DNA of 48,349 bases, taken from NCBI GenBank assembly GCA_002498365.1, contig DAHB01000001.1:1-48349 (forward strand), given 5' to 3'. This DNA comes from Methanomassiliicoccaceae archaeon UBA421. Its GTDB lineage: Archaea > Thermoplasmatota > Thermoplasmata > Methanomassiliicoccales > Methanomethylophilaceae. Shown here piece by piece: positions 25,196 to 34,113 of this stretch; within the stretch, counting starts at the first letter, position 1, and every line of letters begins with the position of its first letter. The position numbers were made by a program, and so were the translations under genes. The notes under the pieces were generated by a model. The model ran no database searches. It saw only the letters and a program-made list of their open reading frames with translations, and was not told where the DNA came from.

Positions 25196-27901
25196 ATGGC
25201 AAAATTTTTTGAAAGACTTGCAAGTAGCATAATCAAATATCCTAAACAGATAATTTTAGCCTGGGTCGTTATTCTGCTCTGTGCTGCGCCGTTCGCTATC
25301 GGTGCAGGAGGAGTGCTCAAATACGATACGGCGGAGGTCGCCCTGGACGATTCCGAGTCCATGCAGGGCCTAAGAATAATAGAAGATAATTTCTATCAGT
25401 CCGAGGTCTCGATGTCGGCAAGTCCGATACTCGTTCTGGAAAGCGATGCCGCCAGGAACCTGGCCGGGACATACTTCCAGGAACTTTCCGATGAATATCT
25501 GAACGATCCCGACAGGCTCGCGGAATTCAAGGACGCCTACGGAAACCCGAAGATCGTCAATTTCATCTACAACGGAGTGAGCGAAAGCGAGTCCAGCAAA
25601 TCCCTGGCGATCCTGTTCGTAATATATTCGACAGAATTTACAAATGTATATGATGACACGCCAGAACTCAGGAACTATGTATCCAAGGCCGTGTCCGAAT
25701 ACGAATCGGACAAGTTCGCCTCGTCCGGGAACCAAGTGGTAGCCATCACCACTTATGTCACTGGTTCCGCCGCGATCGGATACGACGCGGAGGTCGCGAC
25801 GATGGAAGACCTGGCAAAGATCGATCCGTTCACCATACTGCTTATCCTTATCCTGGTGGGCCTGTTCTTCAGGTCCATCATATCCGCCGCCACTCCGCCG
25901 ATGACGATAGGGTTCGCCTTCGGGATAACCCTATCGCTGGTGTTCGCGCTGGGCCAGTTGATGAGCATCTACTTCATCACGGAGATGCTGATACTCGTCA
26001 CGATGATGGGCGCGGGATGCGATTACTGCATCTTCATCTTGGCCAGGTACCGCGAGGAGCGCCGTTACGGGAAATCGCACGAAGAGTCCCTTCACAATTC
26101 CGTTGTATGGGCGGGGGAGTCCATTACCACGTCCGGGGCGTCGGTCATCATAGGCTTCGGGGCCCTCTCCCTGTGCTCGGTGCCGATGGTCAGCACAATG
26201 GGAATCGTGCTCGCGGTAGGGATACTCATAGCGCTGATAGCAGCCCTCACGCTGATCACGTCCATGCTCTCATTGGTGGGGGACAGGATGTTCTGGCCGT
26301 CAAAGGCGGAGACCTTCCGCGAAGGCAGCAAGGCGATGAACGGATGGTACGGCAAGGTATCCAGGTTCGGCGCCAGCTATTTCCGCAAGTCGGCCAGGTT
26401 CTCGCACAAGCATGCGAAGACGATAGTCGCCGCGGCGATATTGGTTACCGTTCCCGCGGCATACATCGCAACCACCGCCGAGACGTCCTACGACTTCACC
26501 AGTACGCTGAGCACAGGCGAGTCGTATGACGGACTGAAGGAGATCGAAGGTTACGTGGGCGGAGGTTTCCTAATGCCCAATTACGTCGTCATCGAATTCG
26601 ATGACAGTAACGCCGTTGCGACGCTTTCGTACGATACAAGCGGCGCCGAGCCGATACTCCTTCTGACCTGGAACGATAACGGAAGTTACGGTAAAGTGGT
26701 CGGTCTGACCGGCCAGATAGGAGAAATAGATAACATAAGGGTCTCCACAAGCATAGCGAAATGGTATGACGCATCCTTGGAGGACGACAGCATCCTGGAG
26801 ACAGTCTTGGCGTCGGAAGAGTACGCCGACCTTACCTACGTTGTCTCTGCGTACCCGGACGAGATAAAGGAAGCACTCCTCGCCCACGGGGCGGCGGGGA
26901 TGGCCCTGGCCGCCATGCCCACCGAGGCATCGCCTTACGCCACCGCCGCGCTCACTGGCATGGGCATGGACACGTTGCTGCTGGAGAGCATGCGCACTAT
27001 GATCTCGTCCGGGTCCGCGGAAGCGATCCAGAACTACATCGACACGCACACCGTGATGCCCTCGCTGACCCTGGCGGCGATGGAGTCCCCCGATACCGCG
27101 CCGGTCATGGACGCGATGATCAATTACATGGGAGGGGCGCTGGGAGGAGACATCGTGGCCGGGACGGGAGGCCAGCTGACGTTCGCGAAGGTCACCGCCG
27201 TGACCGTATCTTCGGCAACATCCAACGAGTCCATGGACACCATCGCCACAATAGGCGGGATGGTAGGAACCTTCAAGGCGGACAATCCCGAGGCGGTCAA
27301 CTCATGGGTGACCGGCTCCCCTGCAGTCACGTACGACCTTTCAAACTCGGTCGGCGAAGAGTTCAGCTACATCGAGCTGCTTGTGGTGGTAATGATAATC
27401 CTTCTGCTATTCTTCGTCATGAAGTCCTATCTAATACCCATACGCTCGGTTCTGACGGTCGTGATGAGCATAGTGTGGACCCTGGCGCTGACCCACCTGA
27501 TATTTACGAACATCCTCGACATAGGGGTGGTCTGGCTCATACCGATAATACTGTTCGTGATATGCCTGGGCCTCGGAATGGACTACGATATCCTGCTCAC
27601 AACCCGCATCAAGGAGAACGTGATGCACCTAGGCATGGACAACGATAAGGCCATATACGAGGCGGTCACGCACACCGGTTCCGTCATAACGATATGCGGT
27701 CTGATCATGGGAGGCGCGTTCGGAACTCTGATGCTCTCTTCGATGCCCATGATGCAGGAGTTCGGATTCGCCCTGTGCTTCGCCATATTGGTCGATGCCC
27801 TGCTGGTGCGCACGTACATCGTCCCTGCCGTCATGCACATGCTCGGCAGATGGAACTGGGTGGGCCCCAAGTGGATGCACAGGGGAGCAAGGACAGAATA
27901 A
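25196..27901 (+). CDS. MMPL/RND-family exporter
   Basis: A 901-residue membrane protein with the duplicated RND layout: helix 1 (about 17-37), a large outer domain (38-205), five helices (about 210-370), helix 7 (about 405-425), a second outer domain (430-715), and five more helices (720-890). Motifs GAGCDYCIFILARYREE in the first half and GLGMDYDILLTTRIKE in the second are the MMPL helix-4 proton-relay sequences. Proton-driven export of lipids or hydrophobic compounds is typical of the family; the cargo is unknown. It follows the short surface-protein gene closely. A hairpin lies after the stop. Confidence 0.88.
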   Translation: MAKFFERLASSIIKYPKQIILAWVVILLCAAPFAIGAGGVLKYDTAEVALDDSESMQGLRIIEDNFYQSEVSMSASPILVLESDAARNLAGTYFQELSDEYLNDPDRLAEFKDAYGNPKIVNFIYNGVSESESSKSLAILFVIYSTEFTNVYDDTPELRNYVSKAVSEYESDKFASSGNQVVAITTYVTGSAAIGYDAEVATMEDLAKIDPFTILLILILVGLFFRSIISAATPPMTIGFAFGITLSLVFALGQLMSIYFITEMLILVTMMGAGCDYCIFILARYREERRYGKSHEESLHNSVVWAGESITTSGASVIIGFGALSLCSVPMVSTMGIVLAVGILIALIAALTLITSMLSLVGDRMFWPSKAETFREGSKAMNGWYGKVSRFGASYFRKSARFSHKHAKTIVAAAILVTVPAAYIATTAETSYDFTSTLSTGESYDGLKEIEGYVGGGFLMPNYVVIEFDDSNAVATLSYDTSGAEPILLLTWNDNGSYGKVVGLTGQIGEIDNIRVSTSIAKWYDASLEDDSILETVLASEEYADLTYVVSAYPDEIKEALLAHGAAGMALAAMPTEASPYATAALTGMGMDTLLLESMRTMISSGSAEAIQNYIDTHTVMPSLTLAAMESPDTAPVMDAMINYMGGALGGDIVAGTGGQLTFAKVTAVTVSSATSNESMDTIATIGGMVGTFKADNPEAVNSWVTGSPAVTYDLSNSVGEEFSYIELLVVVMIILLLFFVMKSYLIPIRSVLTVVMSIVWTLALTHLIFTNILDIGVVWLIPIILFVICLGLGMDYDILLTTRIKENVMHLGMDNDKAIYEAVTHTGSVITICGLIMGGAFGTLMLSSMPMMQEFGFALCFAILVDALLVRTYIVPAVMHMLGRWNWVGPKWMHRGARTE

Positions 27902-27911
27902 ACAAAAAAAC

Positions 27912-27929
27912 AGGAGGGGCCACCCTCCT
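27912..27929. terminator. Bidirectional hairpin between MMPL and ferredoxin genes
   Basis: AGGAGGG (27912-27918), loop GCCA, CCCTCCT (27923-27929). An A7 run at 27944-27950 reads as T7 on the minus strand, where the ferredoxin transcript would end. Confidence 0.6.
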
Positions 27930-27971
27930 TCCTTTCCGATTGTAAAAAAATTAAGCGGTTTGGTTCTGCGC

Positions 27972-28136
27972 TCACTCGGAGATGGCCGAGCTGGGGCACT
28001 CGTCGACGCAGGCTCCGCAGTCAACGCATTTGTCGGCGTCGATGACAGCCACGTCGTCAACGGAGATCGCCGACTCGGGGCATACGTCCACACACGCGCC
28101 GCAGGCGACGCACTCTGCTTCAATTATGGATACCAT
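27972..28136 (-). CDS. 2[4Fe-4S] ferredoxin, 54 residues
   Basis: A short frame with two CxxCxxC...CP motifs: CVACGACVDVCPESA (about 9-23) and CVDCGACVDECPSSA (about 37-51), the complete set for two [4Fe-4S] clusters. GAGGTTATC precedes ATG 28136. A low-potential electron carrier; possible users include RamA or heterodisulfide/hydrogenase complexes, which the sequence does not decide. Monocistronic and convergent with the MMPL gene. Confidence 0.92.
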   Translation of the reverse strand: MVSIIEAECVACGACVDVCPESAISVDDVAVIDADKCVDCGACVDECPSSAISE

Positions 28137-28264
28137 TTTGATAACCTCGCCACCTGATAAGCGAACTCCTTTAAATTCGTGACTGTTTCAAAAAGGAAAT
28201 CGGGCGGCCCGTCTGCGGAGCACATCCATGAAAATGATATATGGCTGCGGACCGATGGGGTGAC

Positions 28265-28897
28265 ATGGAACAGAGACCGGCAGACTTCTTCCGCTTCGGC
28301 GATCCGAAAGGTGCCGAGGGACGCGAATCCCTCGTATCCATGAACGAGCATCACCGAGAACTGAGCGAGTGGGCGCTGTCCTTGCTTTCTTCAGACATCA
28401 CTCCATTGAACATCCTCGACGTGGGATGCGGAGGCGGCATGCAGCTTCTCATGCTGGGGAAGAAGTACCCGAAGGCGCATCTCCACGGAGCCGATCCCTC
28501 TGACGAGGCGGTTAAGCTAGCCTCCGAGACCAATGCATCCGGCATCGAGAGCGGCAGGTGCAGGATAGATATGTCCCCTGTCGAAGACCTGCCGTATCCC
28601 AATGGGTCCTTCGACCTTGTGTCCGCCTTCGAGACATATTTCTTCTGGAAAGACCTGGACGCGGCCTTCGTAGAGATACGGCGCGTGCTTTCTCCCGGCG
28701 GAAGACTGGTCGTGGTTTCCGAACAGTATCCCGACCAGGTATTCTACAAAAGGAACACAGAATACGCGAAAAGGACCGGGATGAGGCTTGTGAAAAACGA
28801 GGACATGGTCTCAATGCTCGGTGCCTATGGTCTCAAGGCCGAGTTCAAAACGGTACCGGAAAAGAATTGGGTCTGTTTCATAGCTACAAAATATTGA
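28265..28897 (+). CDS. Class I SAM-dependent methyltransferase
   Basis: About 210 residues with the SAM-binding motif ILDVGCGGGMQLL, the acidic turn HGADPSDEAV, VEDLPYPNGSFDLVSAFET (motifs II-III) and RVLSPGGRLVVVSE, the pattern of Methyltransf_11/UbiE-like enzymes. ATG 28265 is preferred because GGGGTGA lies directly before it; ATG 28241 in frame is an alternative. Substrate unknown. The upstream gap 28137-28264 has no gene. Confidence 0.85.
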   Translation: MEQRPADFFRFGDPKGAEGRESLVSMNEHHRELSEWALSLLSSDITPLNILDVGCGGGMQLLMLGKKYPKAHLHGADPSDEAVKLASETNASGIESGRCRIDMSPVEDLPYPNGSFDLVSAFETYFFWKDLDAAFVEIRRVLSPGGRLVVVSEQYPDQVFYKRNTEYAKRTGMRLVKNEDMVSMLGAYGLKAEFKTVPEKNWVCFIATKY

Positions 28898-28964
28898 TTT
28901 TATAATATACTATATATTATCAATATATTGTATAGATTAATCTTGTTCGAAAAGATTAATCATC

Positions 28965-30347
28965 ATGCATTACGGTCTGCCGAACATGGCAGACCAAACA
29001 TCGGACCAGAAGAGACAATGGAAGAGCAAGCACCTGCGCACTGTGTGCGCGTTTGCCAACTCGTACGGCGGGCGTCTGATAATAGGGAACGCGGACTCGT
29101 TCTCTCCCGAGGAGGCGCTGGACGAGGCAAGGAACATTTACGACGAGATATCCAGGGAGCTGGACATACATCCGCACGTGCGCCCGGTCGAGAATAAAGG
29201 CAAAGCGTCCGTCGTCATGGACATCAGGCCCAGCCCCGAACCCATATGCCTGGACGGACAGTATTACAGACGCGTGGGAAAGGAGGACCGCGAACTCGTG
29301 GGGGACGACCTGGAGAAGTTCATCCTGCTGAAGGACAGGAGAGCGAGGCTCGATCTGCTGATGCCCGGAGCAACCGTCAAGGACCTTGACAGGGACGCTC
29401 TCGACGCCTTCCGTTCTATGTCGAAAGTATCCAAGAAGATCGACGACGCGAAGATGCTGCAGTCCTTGAACCTAATGCAGAAGGACATGCTGAGGGGTTC
29501 CGCCGTGATCCTCTTCCACCCCGACCCCTCGCAGTACATGGTGGGGCCCGACATCCGCATCGGCAGATTCTCCGCATCGGGGCTCATGGACGACATGGAA
29601 GTGGTGTCCGGCCCCGCGTTCCTTCAGCCCCGCAGGGCGGCGGAGCTGCTCTCTTCCAGATATCTTGAGGACGGCGAATACCCGATGGATGCGGTCGAGG
29701 AGGCGATAATCAACGCGGTGGCCCACAAAGACTACTCGTCGGGCGACCCCGTCAGGATCAAGGTCTACAAGAACCGCCTTACGATATCCAACGCAGGCGG
29801 GCTCAGCAAGAAGGACATGTCTTCAGAGACGGAGGGCAGGTCCAAACCCGCGAACCCCGGGCTTGCTGACATTTTCGCAAGGGCAGGCATGATGAGGCTC
29901 ATGGGCACGGGAATACCGAACATGAACGCAGCATGCCTTAGGACGGGCATTCCCGGTGTCACGATAGATGCCTCGAAAGACGATTTCGCGGTCACGTTCA
30001 TGCTGGCGCCCCGGTCGCCGGAGAACGTGCAAAGGGCTGCGGAGATCGAGGCTGAGCAGGAGGTCATGTTCTCGGGATGTCCCGCGATAGTGGCGGGAAA
30101 GGTCAAGGACCGCGGGACGAGGACCAGAGACTTCCGTATCTCCAGCCTTCTGGCCGCGGTGGGGGACGAAGAGGTCTCCGCCAAAGAGCTTATGGGCCGT
30201 CTCGAGTTCAGGCACAGGCCCACCTTCATGTCCAACTATATGGAGCCCGCCATCGAAGGGGGCTTCATCGAGAGGACGTGCGACAAACCGACCAGCAGGA
30301 ACCAGCGCTACAAGGCGACAGACAAGGGACTGGCGCTTCTCAGATGA
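28965..30347 (+). CDS. AlbA_2/Schlafen-type regulator with HATPase_c_4 domain
   Basis: A 460-residue protein. Residues about 15-110 show the AlbA_2 DNA-binding pattern (LRTVCAFANSYGGRLIIG, later YYRRVG), and about 240-350 the ATP-binding domain usual in COG2865 (EAIINAVAHKDYSSG, ISNAGGL, GTGIPNMN). The C-terminal 100 residues have a winged-helix look. Such proteins are putative transcriptional regulators; targets are unknown. The start may be ATG 28965 or ATG 28986. Very AT-rich bases 28898-28964, with overlapping TATATTA, form the promoter. Convergent with the QueG-like gene, with no spacer. Confidence 0.78.
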   Translation: MHYGLPNMADQTSDQKRQWKSKHLRTVCAFANSYGGRLIIGNADSFSPEEALDEARNIYDEISRELDIHPHVRPVENKGKASVVMDIRPSPEPICLDGQYYRRVGKEDRELVGDDLEKFILLKDRRARLDLLMPGATVKDLDRDALDAFRSMSKVSKKIDDAKMLQSLNLMQKDMLRGSAVILFHPDPSQYMVGPDIRIGRFSASGLMDDMEVVSGPAFLQPRRAAELLSSRYLEDGEYPMDAVEEAIINAVAHKDYSSGDPVRIKVYKNRLTISNAGGLSKKDMSSETEGRSKPANPGLADIFARAGMMRLMGTGIPNMNAACLRTGIPGVTIDASKDDFAVTFMLAPRSPENVQRAAEIEAEQEVMFSGCPAIVAGKVKDRGTRTRDFRISSLLAAVGDEEVSAKELMGRLEFRHRPTFMSNYMEPAIEGGFIERTCDKPTSRNQRYKATDKGLALLR

Positions 30348-31106
30348 TCAGAGCCTGTAGCCCCTGACGATCTCCAGAGGAGTCCCCGCCGGCCCCCGCC
30401 GGCCGGAGTCGGAGCCTTCCGGGCACACGCTAATGCAGATACCGCAGGGCGAAACCCCTTCGGAGGCCAGGTCGGCCTGTCGTTTTACGCAGGCTTCGGC
30501 ATCGAACGCCCTCTCCGTATATGGGGAGCAGGAAATAGCCCTCACCGGACAGGACCTGGCACACATGCCGCACTTGTTGCAGATCTGCTTCTCCATCACG
30601 CGCCCCTGGGAAAGGGCCGCGTCTGTAAGCACGGTCACCAGCCTGATCCTGGGGCCGTACTCCTCGGTCAGAATGGAACCGTTCATTCCGAATGTGCCTA
30701 TCCCGCAAAGATATGCGGAATATTTGTGTGAAAAGAATGCTGAGGGATCCTTCTGCAGACCTTTTATGCCCAGATATCCGTCTCGGGGCACGGCAGTTGC
30801 AGACCTGCCGCGGCGTTCGAATTCCAGGACTGCTCTTTCCGCGGCCATGTCTAGATACGAGTTGAGTACCTTGTAGTGCTCCCGGTACCAGACGGAAGGC
30901 GATGTGTCAGCAATGCATTTCTGGACAGGTATTCCGAAGACTAGGGCCGACCTGCATCCGGGCATAAGGGCTTTCGGCCTTCTCTCGGGAGGTACTGCCG
31001 ATGAAACAAGCGGATCGGTCTCCCAGTCGTCCGAACCGCAGGACCCGACGATACGGATTCCCAGACCTGCGAGCGATGATACTACGGCGGCGTAATCGGA
31101 TTCCAT
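30348..31106 (-). CDS. QueG-like 4Fe-4S protein
   Basis: A 252-residue iron-sulfur protein similar in layout to epoxyqueuosine reductase: YREHYKVLNSYLDMAAERAV and YLGIKGLQKDP in the first part, FGMNGSILTEEYGPRIRL in the middle, then CNKCGMCARSCPVRAI (about 176-191) and a second set in CVKRQADL...CGICISVCP. QueG proper is a cobalamin-dependent tRNA enzyme; shorter archaeal relatives like this one are widespread in anaerobes and their role is unproven. Divergent from the flavodoxin-ferredoxin fusion with a 76-base gap. Confidence 0.75.
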   Translation of the reverse strand: MESDYAAVVSSLAGLGIRIVGSCGSDDWETDPLVSSAVPPERRPKALMPGCRSALVFGIPVQKCIADTSPSVWYREHYKVLNSYLDMAAERAVLEFERRGRSATAVPRDGYLGIKGLQKDPSAFFSHKYSAYLCGIGTFGMNGSILTEEYGPRIRLVTVLTDAALSQGRVMEKQICNKCGMCARSCPVRAISCSPYTERAFDAEACVKRQADLASEGVSPCGICISVCPEGSDSGRRGPAGTPLEIVRGYRL

Positions 31107-31182
31107 GGTTCGGAAGGAACGTGCGGATACTACAACTTTTTCATATAGTATAATTAATAACTTCAGCAGACCATCCTTAACT

Positions 31183-31989
31183 ATGCTGATATGCTATTCC
31201 GGGACAGGCAACTCTTACTATGCCAGCAAGACGATACAGGAGAGGATCGGAGGCATAATAGTAGATATAGCGCGCAGACTGGACAACAACAATTTCAACC
31301 TGGCGCTCGAACTGGACGAACCCCTTGGGATCGTCTTTCCGGTGTACTTCGGAACCATACCCAAGGCCGTAAGGGAATATGTTTCGAAGATGAAGATCTC
31401 CGACAGGGGGGATCATTACATCTATGCGGTAATGACGTGCGGTTCCGGGTGCGGGTCCGCCCCCGAGGACCTGGACGATGTGCTGGAGGATGCCGGATAT
31501 ATGCTGGACGCATATTATACGCTGATAATGCCAAACAATGCCCTGGTGTTCATGGACCCGGAAGACGACATCACCGTGGAAGATAAGCTGTCCGTGGCCG
31601 AAGATGAACTGGAGGCCATCGTCAAGGATATAGAGGGGCGCAGGAGCGGGGCCATACGGACCAACCGGGGCGATTTCCACCCGGAAAGATCCGAGGAGAT
31701 GAGAAATGCCTACGAGGCCGCCTGCGACACCAAGCTGTTCAAATCCACCGATGAATGCATAGGATGTAAGTTCTGCGAACGCCTGTGCCCCGAACGCGCC
31801 ATAAGGGTCTACGGCAGGACGGCGGTCTGGGAGAAGGATTCCTGCAGCCTATGCATGGGCTGCCTGGACATGTGCCCCCACAGCGCCATAACGTATGATG
31901 GCATGAAAGTCCGCGGACGCTATCATAACGATTCGTTCTATCTCAGGTCCATAGGGATCGCGATGCCCTTCGGCGATAAGCGCCTTTGA
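31183..31989 (+). CDS. EFR1-type flavodoxin-ferredoxin fusion
   Basis: About 268 residues from ATG 31183. The flavodoxin-like half starts MLICYSGTGNSYYASKTI (FMN phosphate loop SGTGNS) and has FPVYFGTIPKAVREYV. The C-terminal half has CIGCKFCERLCPERA and CSLCMGCLDMCPHSA, two [4Fe-4S] motifs. Such proteins pass electrons between flavin and iron-sulfur carriers. The in-frame ATG at 31105 lies in the QueG-like gene; the AT-rich stretch TATAGTATAATTAATAA before 31183 is a better promoter and supports the later start. Confidence 0.85.
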   Translation: MLICYSGTGNSYYASKTIQERIGGIIVDIARRLDNNNFNLALELDEPLGIVFPVYFGTIPKAVREYVSKMKISDRGDHYIYAVMTCGSGCGSAPEDLDDVLEDAGYMLDAYYTLIMPNNALVFMDPEDDITVEDKLSVAEDELEAIVKDIEGRRSGAIRTNRGDFHPERSEEMRNAYEAACDTKLFKSTDECIGCKFCERLCPERAIRVYGRTAVWEKDSCSLCMGCLDMCPHSAITYDGMKVRGRYHNDSFYLRSIGIAMPFGDKRL

Positions 31990-32050
31990 TGGCTGGATTT
32001 AAGTATTCAGTTTTGCTAGCATCATTCGCGGTATTCCGCAGAGGGAAATT

Positions 32051-33382
32051 ATGACTTTCAAGGACGACAGAAACGTTCCCGGCGGCCCCGGAAACAGAAA
32101 GGGAATGAAGTTCGAGACCATACAGCTCCATGCGGGACAGGAAGAGCCCGACCCCGCGACCGGAGCGAGAGCGGTACCGATCTACATGACGACGTCCTAT
32201 GTTTTCGATAGCTGCGACCATGCGGCCGACGTATTCATGCTGAGGAAGCCGGGAAACATCTATGGAAGGCTGACGAACGATACTCAGACGGCGTTCGAAA
32301 AACGTATAGCCGCGCTCGAAGGAGGTAGCGCGGCACTGCTGGTTGCTTCGGGGGCGGCGGCAATAACATACACGGTGCAGAACCTGGCCTCGGTCGGCGA
32401 CAACGTGGTATCGGCCACCACTCTCTACGGCGGCACATATAATTTCCTGGCGCATACGTTGCCAGACTTTGGAATAACGACCAAATTCATAGATCCGTTC
32501 GGTAAGGGCGCCATCGAGAGATTCGACAAGGCCATAGACTCCAGGACCAAATGCGTATTCGCCGAAACGATAGGAAATCCGAACGCGAATCTGCTAGACA
32601 TCGAAGCGCTGGCGGCCGTTGCCCATAAGCACGGCGTTCCGCTGGTCATCGACAACACGTTCGCTACCCCGTTCCTGTTCAGGCCCCTTGAGCACGGGGC
32701 CGATATAGTAGTCGAAAGTGCGACCAAGTTCATCGGAGGCCACGGCACGGCCCTAGGCGGGGTCGTGATCGAATCGGGGAAGTTCGACTATACGCAGGGA
32801 AGGTTTCCGGGGCTCGCCGATCCCAATCCAAGCTACCACGGCATTAGCTTTGCAAGGGACAGTCCCGAGGCACCGTTCTGTACCAGGATGAGGGCGATAA
32901 TACTCAGGGACATGGGCGCATGCATTTCGCCGATGAACGCTTTTCTTTTACTGCAAGGGCTCGAGACCCTTTCGCTCAGGGTCGAAAGACAGGTCGAGAA
33001 TACAGAGAAGGTCATAGAATTTCTGTCGAAGCACCCGAAGGTCAGAAAGATCAATCACCCGATGCTCAAAAACCATCCTGACCACGCCCTCTATAAGATA
33101 TATTTCCCAAACGGGGCAGGATCGATATTCACGTTCGAGATCGAGGGCGGAAAGACCGAGGCGAAAAGGTTCGCGGACGGCATGGAGCTGTTCTCCCTTC
33201 TTGCTAACGTGGCGGACGTCAAGTCGCTGGTGATACACCCGGCAAGCACCACCCACTCCCAGCTTTCAGAAAAGGAGCTGATGGAGCAAGGAATAACACC
33301 GTCGACCATCCGTCTTTCGATAGGATGCGAGCACATAGATGACATAATAGCCGACCTGGATCAGGCTCTGAACAAGGCATGA
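32051..33382 (+). CDS. metY: O-acetylhomoserine sulfhydrylase-type PLP enzyme
   Basis: A 443-residue member of the Cys/Met metabolism PLP family. PLP Lys lies in VESATKFIGGHGTALGG (about 222-238); YGRLTNDTQTAFEKRIAALE and DNTFATPFLFRPLEHGAD are family segments, and IHPASTTHSQLSEKE is near the C terminus. It would make homocysteine from O-acetylhomoserine and sulfide. A sister activity such as cystathionine synthase is less likely given its length and the long insert before the C-terminal third. It stands before the tetrapyrrole operon with a 41-base gap. Confidence 0.88.
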   Translation: MTFKDDRNVPGGPGNRKGMKFETIQLHAGQEEPDPATGARAVPIYMTTSYVFDSCDHAADVFMLRKPGNIYGRLTNDTQTAFEKRIAALEGGSAALLVASGAAAITYTVQNLASVGDNVVSATTLYGGTYNFLAHTLPDFGITTKFIDPFGKGAIERFDKAIDSRTKCVFAETIGNPNANLLDIEALAAVAHKHGVPLVIDNTFATPFLFRPLEHGADIVVESATKFIGGHGTALGGVVIESGKFDYTQGRFPGLADPNPSYHGISFARDSPEAPFCTRMRAIILRDMGACISPMNAFLLLQGLETLSLRVERQVENTEKVIEFLSKHPKVRKINHPMLKNHPDHALYKIYFPNGAGSIFTFEIEGGKTEAKRFADGMELFSLLANVADVKSLVIHPASTTHSQLSEKELMEQGITPSTIRLSIGCEHIDDIIADLDQALNKA

Positions 33383-33423
33383 ACCGCCGTTCATGAAAAT
33401 ATGAAGCAAGCATAGGGAGAAAT

Positions 33424-34113
33424 GTGGTTGGATATATGACCCAACTGTTGAATATCAGTAACGTTCTAACGCCATCGATGTCAGAAGGCGGCAGGATGGT
33501 CCCTGTGTTCCTGGTCCCGGCCGGACGGAAGATAGTGGTGTTCGGCGGAGGCAACGTATCGCTGAGGAAATGCAGGCATTTCGACGGGTTCAGGATCAAG
33601 GTCGTAGCCGAGGAGATGCTCCCGGAGATAGCCGCGGTTGCGGAGACTTTAGTCATGTCCACAGTTACGGCGGAAAATGCGGGATCGTTCATGGACGGCG
33701 CAGAAATGGTGATCGCCGCAACAAGTTCAAAGGCCCTTAACGGGACGATACGGGATATTGCCATGGAAAAAGGTATTCCGGTGAACTCCGCCCACGGCGG
33801 AGGAGATGTCCTTATACCTTCTACACTGCGCAGGGGAGGTTTCACCGTTGCCGTGTCGTCAGAGGGACATGCCCCCTCATTTCCACCATATGTAATGACC
33901 CAGATCGATAATTTTCTTGACGATTCATATGAAAAGATGCTCGTACTGCTTGTAAAACTGAGGCCCCTGGTCATGGAGCAGATAAAATCACAGCCGGAAA
34001 GGGCCGAAGCGTTGGAACGCATCATCAACGACTCGGACATATGGGACCTGTTGCGTTCGGGTGACGAGGAAGGAGCATTTTATGTCGCCAAGAAAGAAGG
34101 AGGCCTGAAATGA
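33424..34113 (+). CDS. Precorrin-2 dehydrogenase/sirohydrochlorin synthase (Met8/CysG-N type)
   Basis: A 229-residue protein. VPVFLVPAGRKIVVFGGGNVSLRKC (only the first part shown matters) holds the NAD loop GGGNVSLRK at about 38-46, and GGGDVLIPSTLRRGGFTVAVSSEG is the conserved substrate-side segment. It oxidises precorrin-2 to sirohydrochlorin, the branch point to corrinoids and F430. GTG 33424 is chosen, with GGGAG four bases before; ATG 33436 is an alternative. It overlaps hemA by four bases (ATGA) and leads the operon. Confidence 0.88.
   Translation: MVGYMTQLLNISNVLTPSMSEGGRMVPVFLVPAGRKIVVFGGGNVSLRKCRHFDGFRIKVVAEEMLPEIAAVAETLVMSTVTAENAGSFMDGAEMVIAATSSKALNGTIRDIAMEKGIPVNSAHGGGDVLIPSTLRRGGFTVAVSSEGHAPSFPPYVMTQIDNFLDDSYEKMLVLLVKLRPLVMEQIKSQPERAEALERIINDSDIWDLLRSGDEEGAFYVAKKEGGLK

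Noticed and set aside
28241..28264. Methyltransferase start at ATG 28241
   Set aside because: Kept only as an alternative: no binding site, while GGGGTGA precedes ATG 28265.
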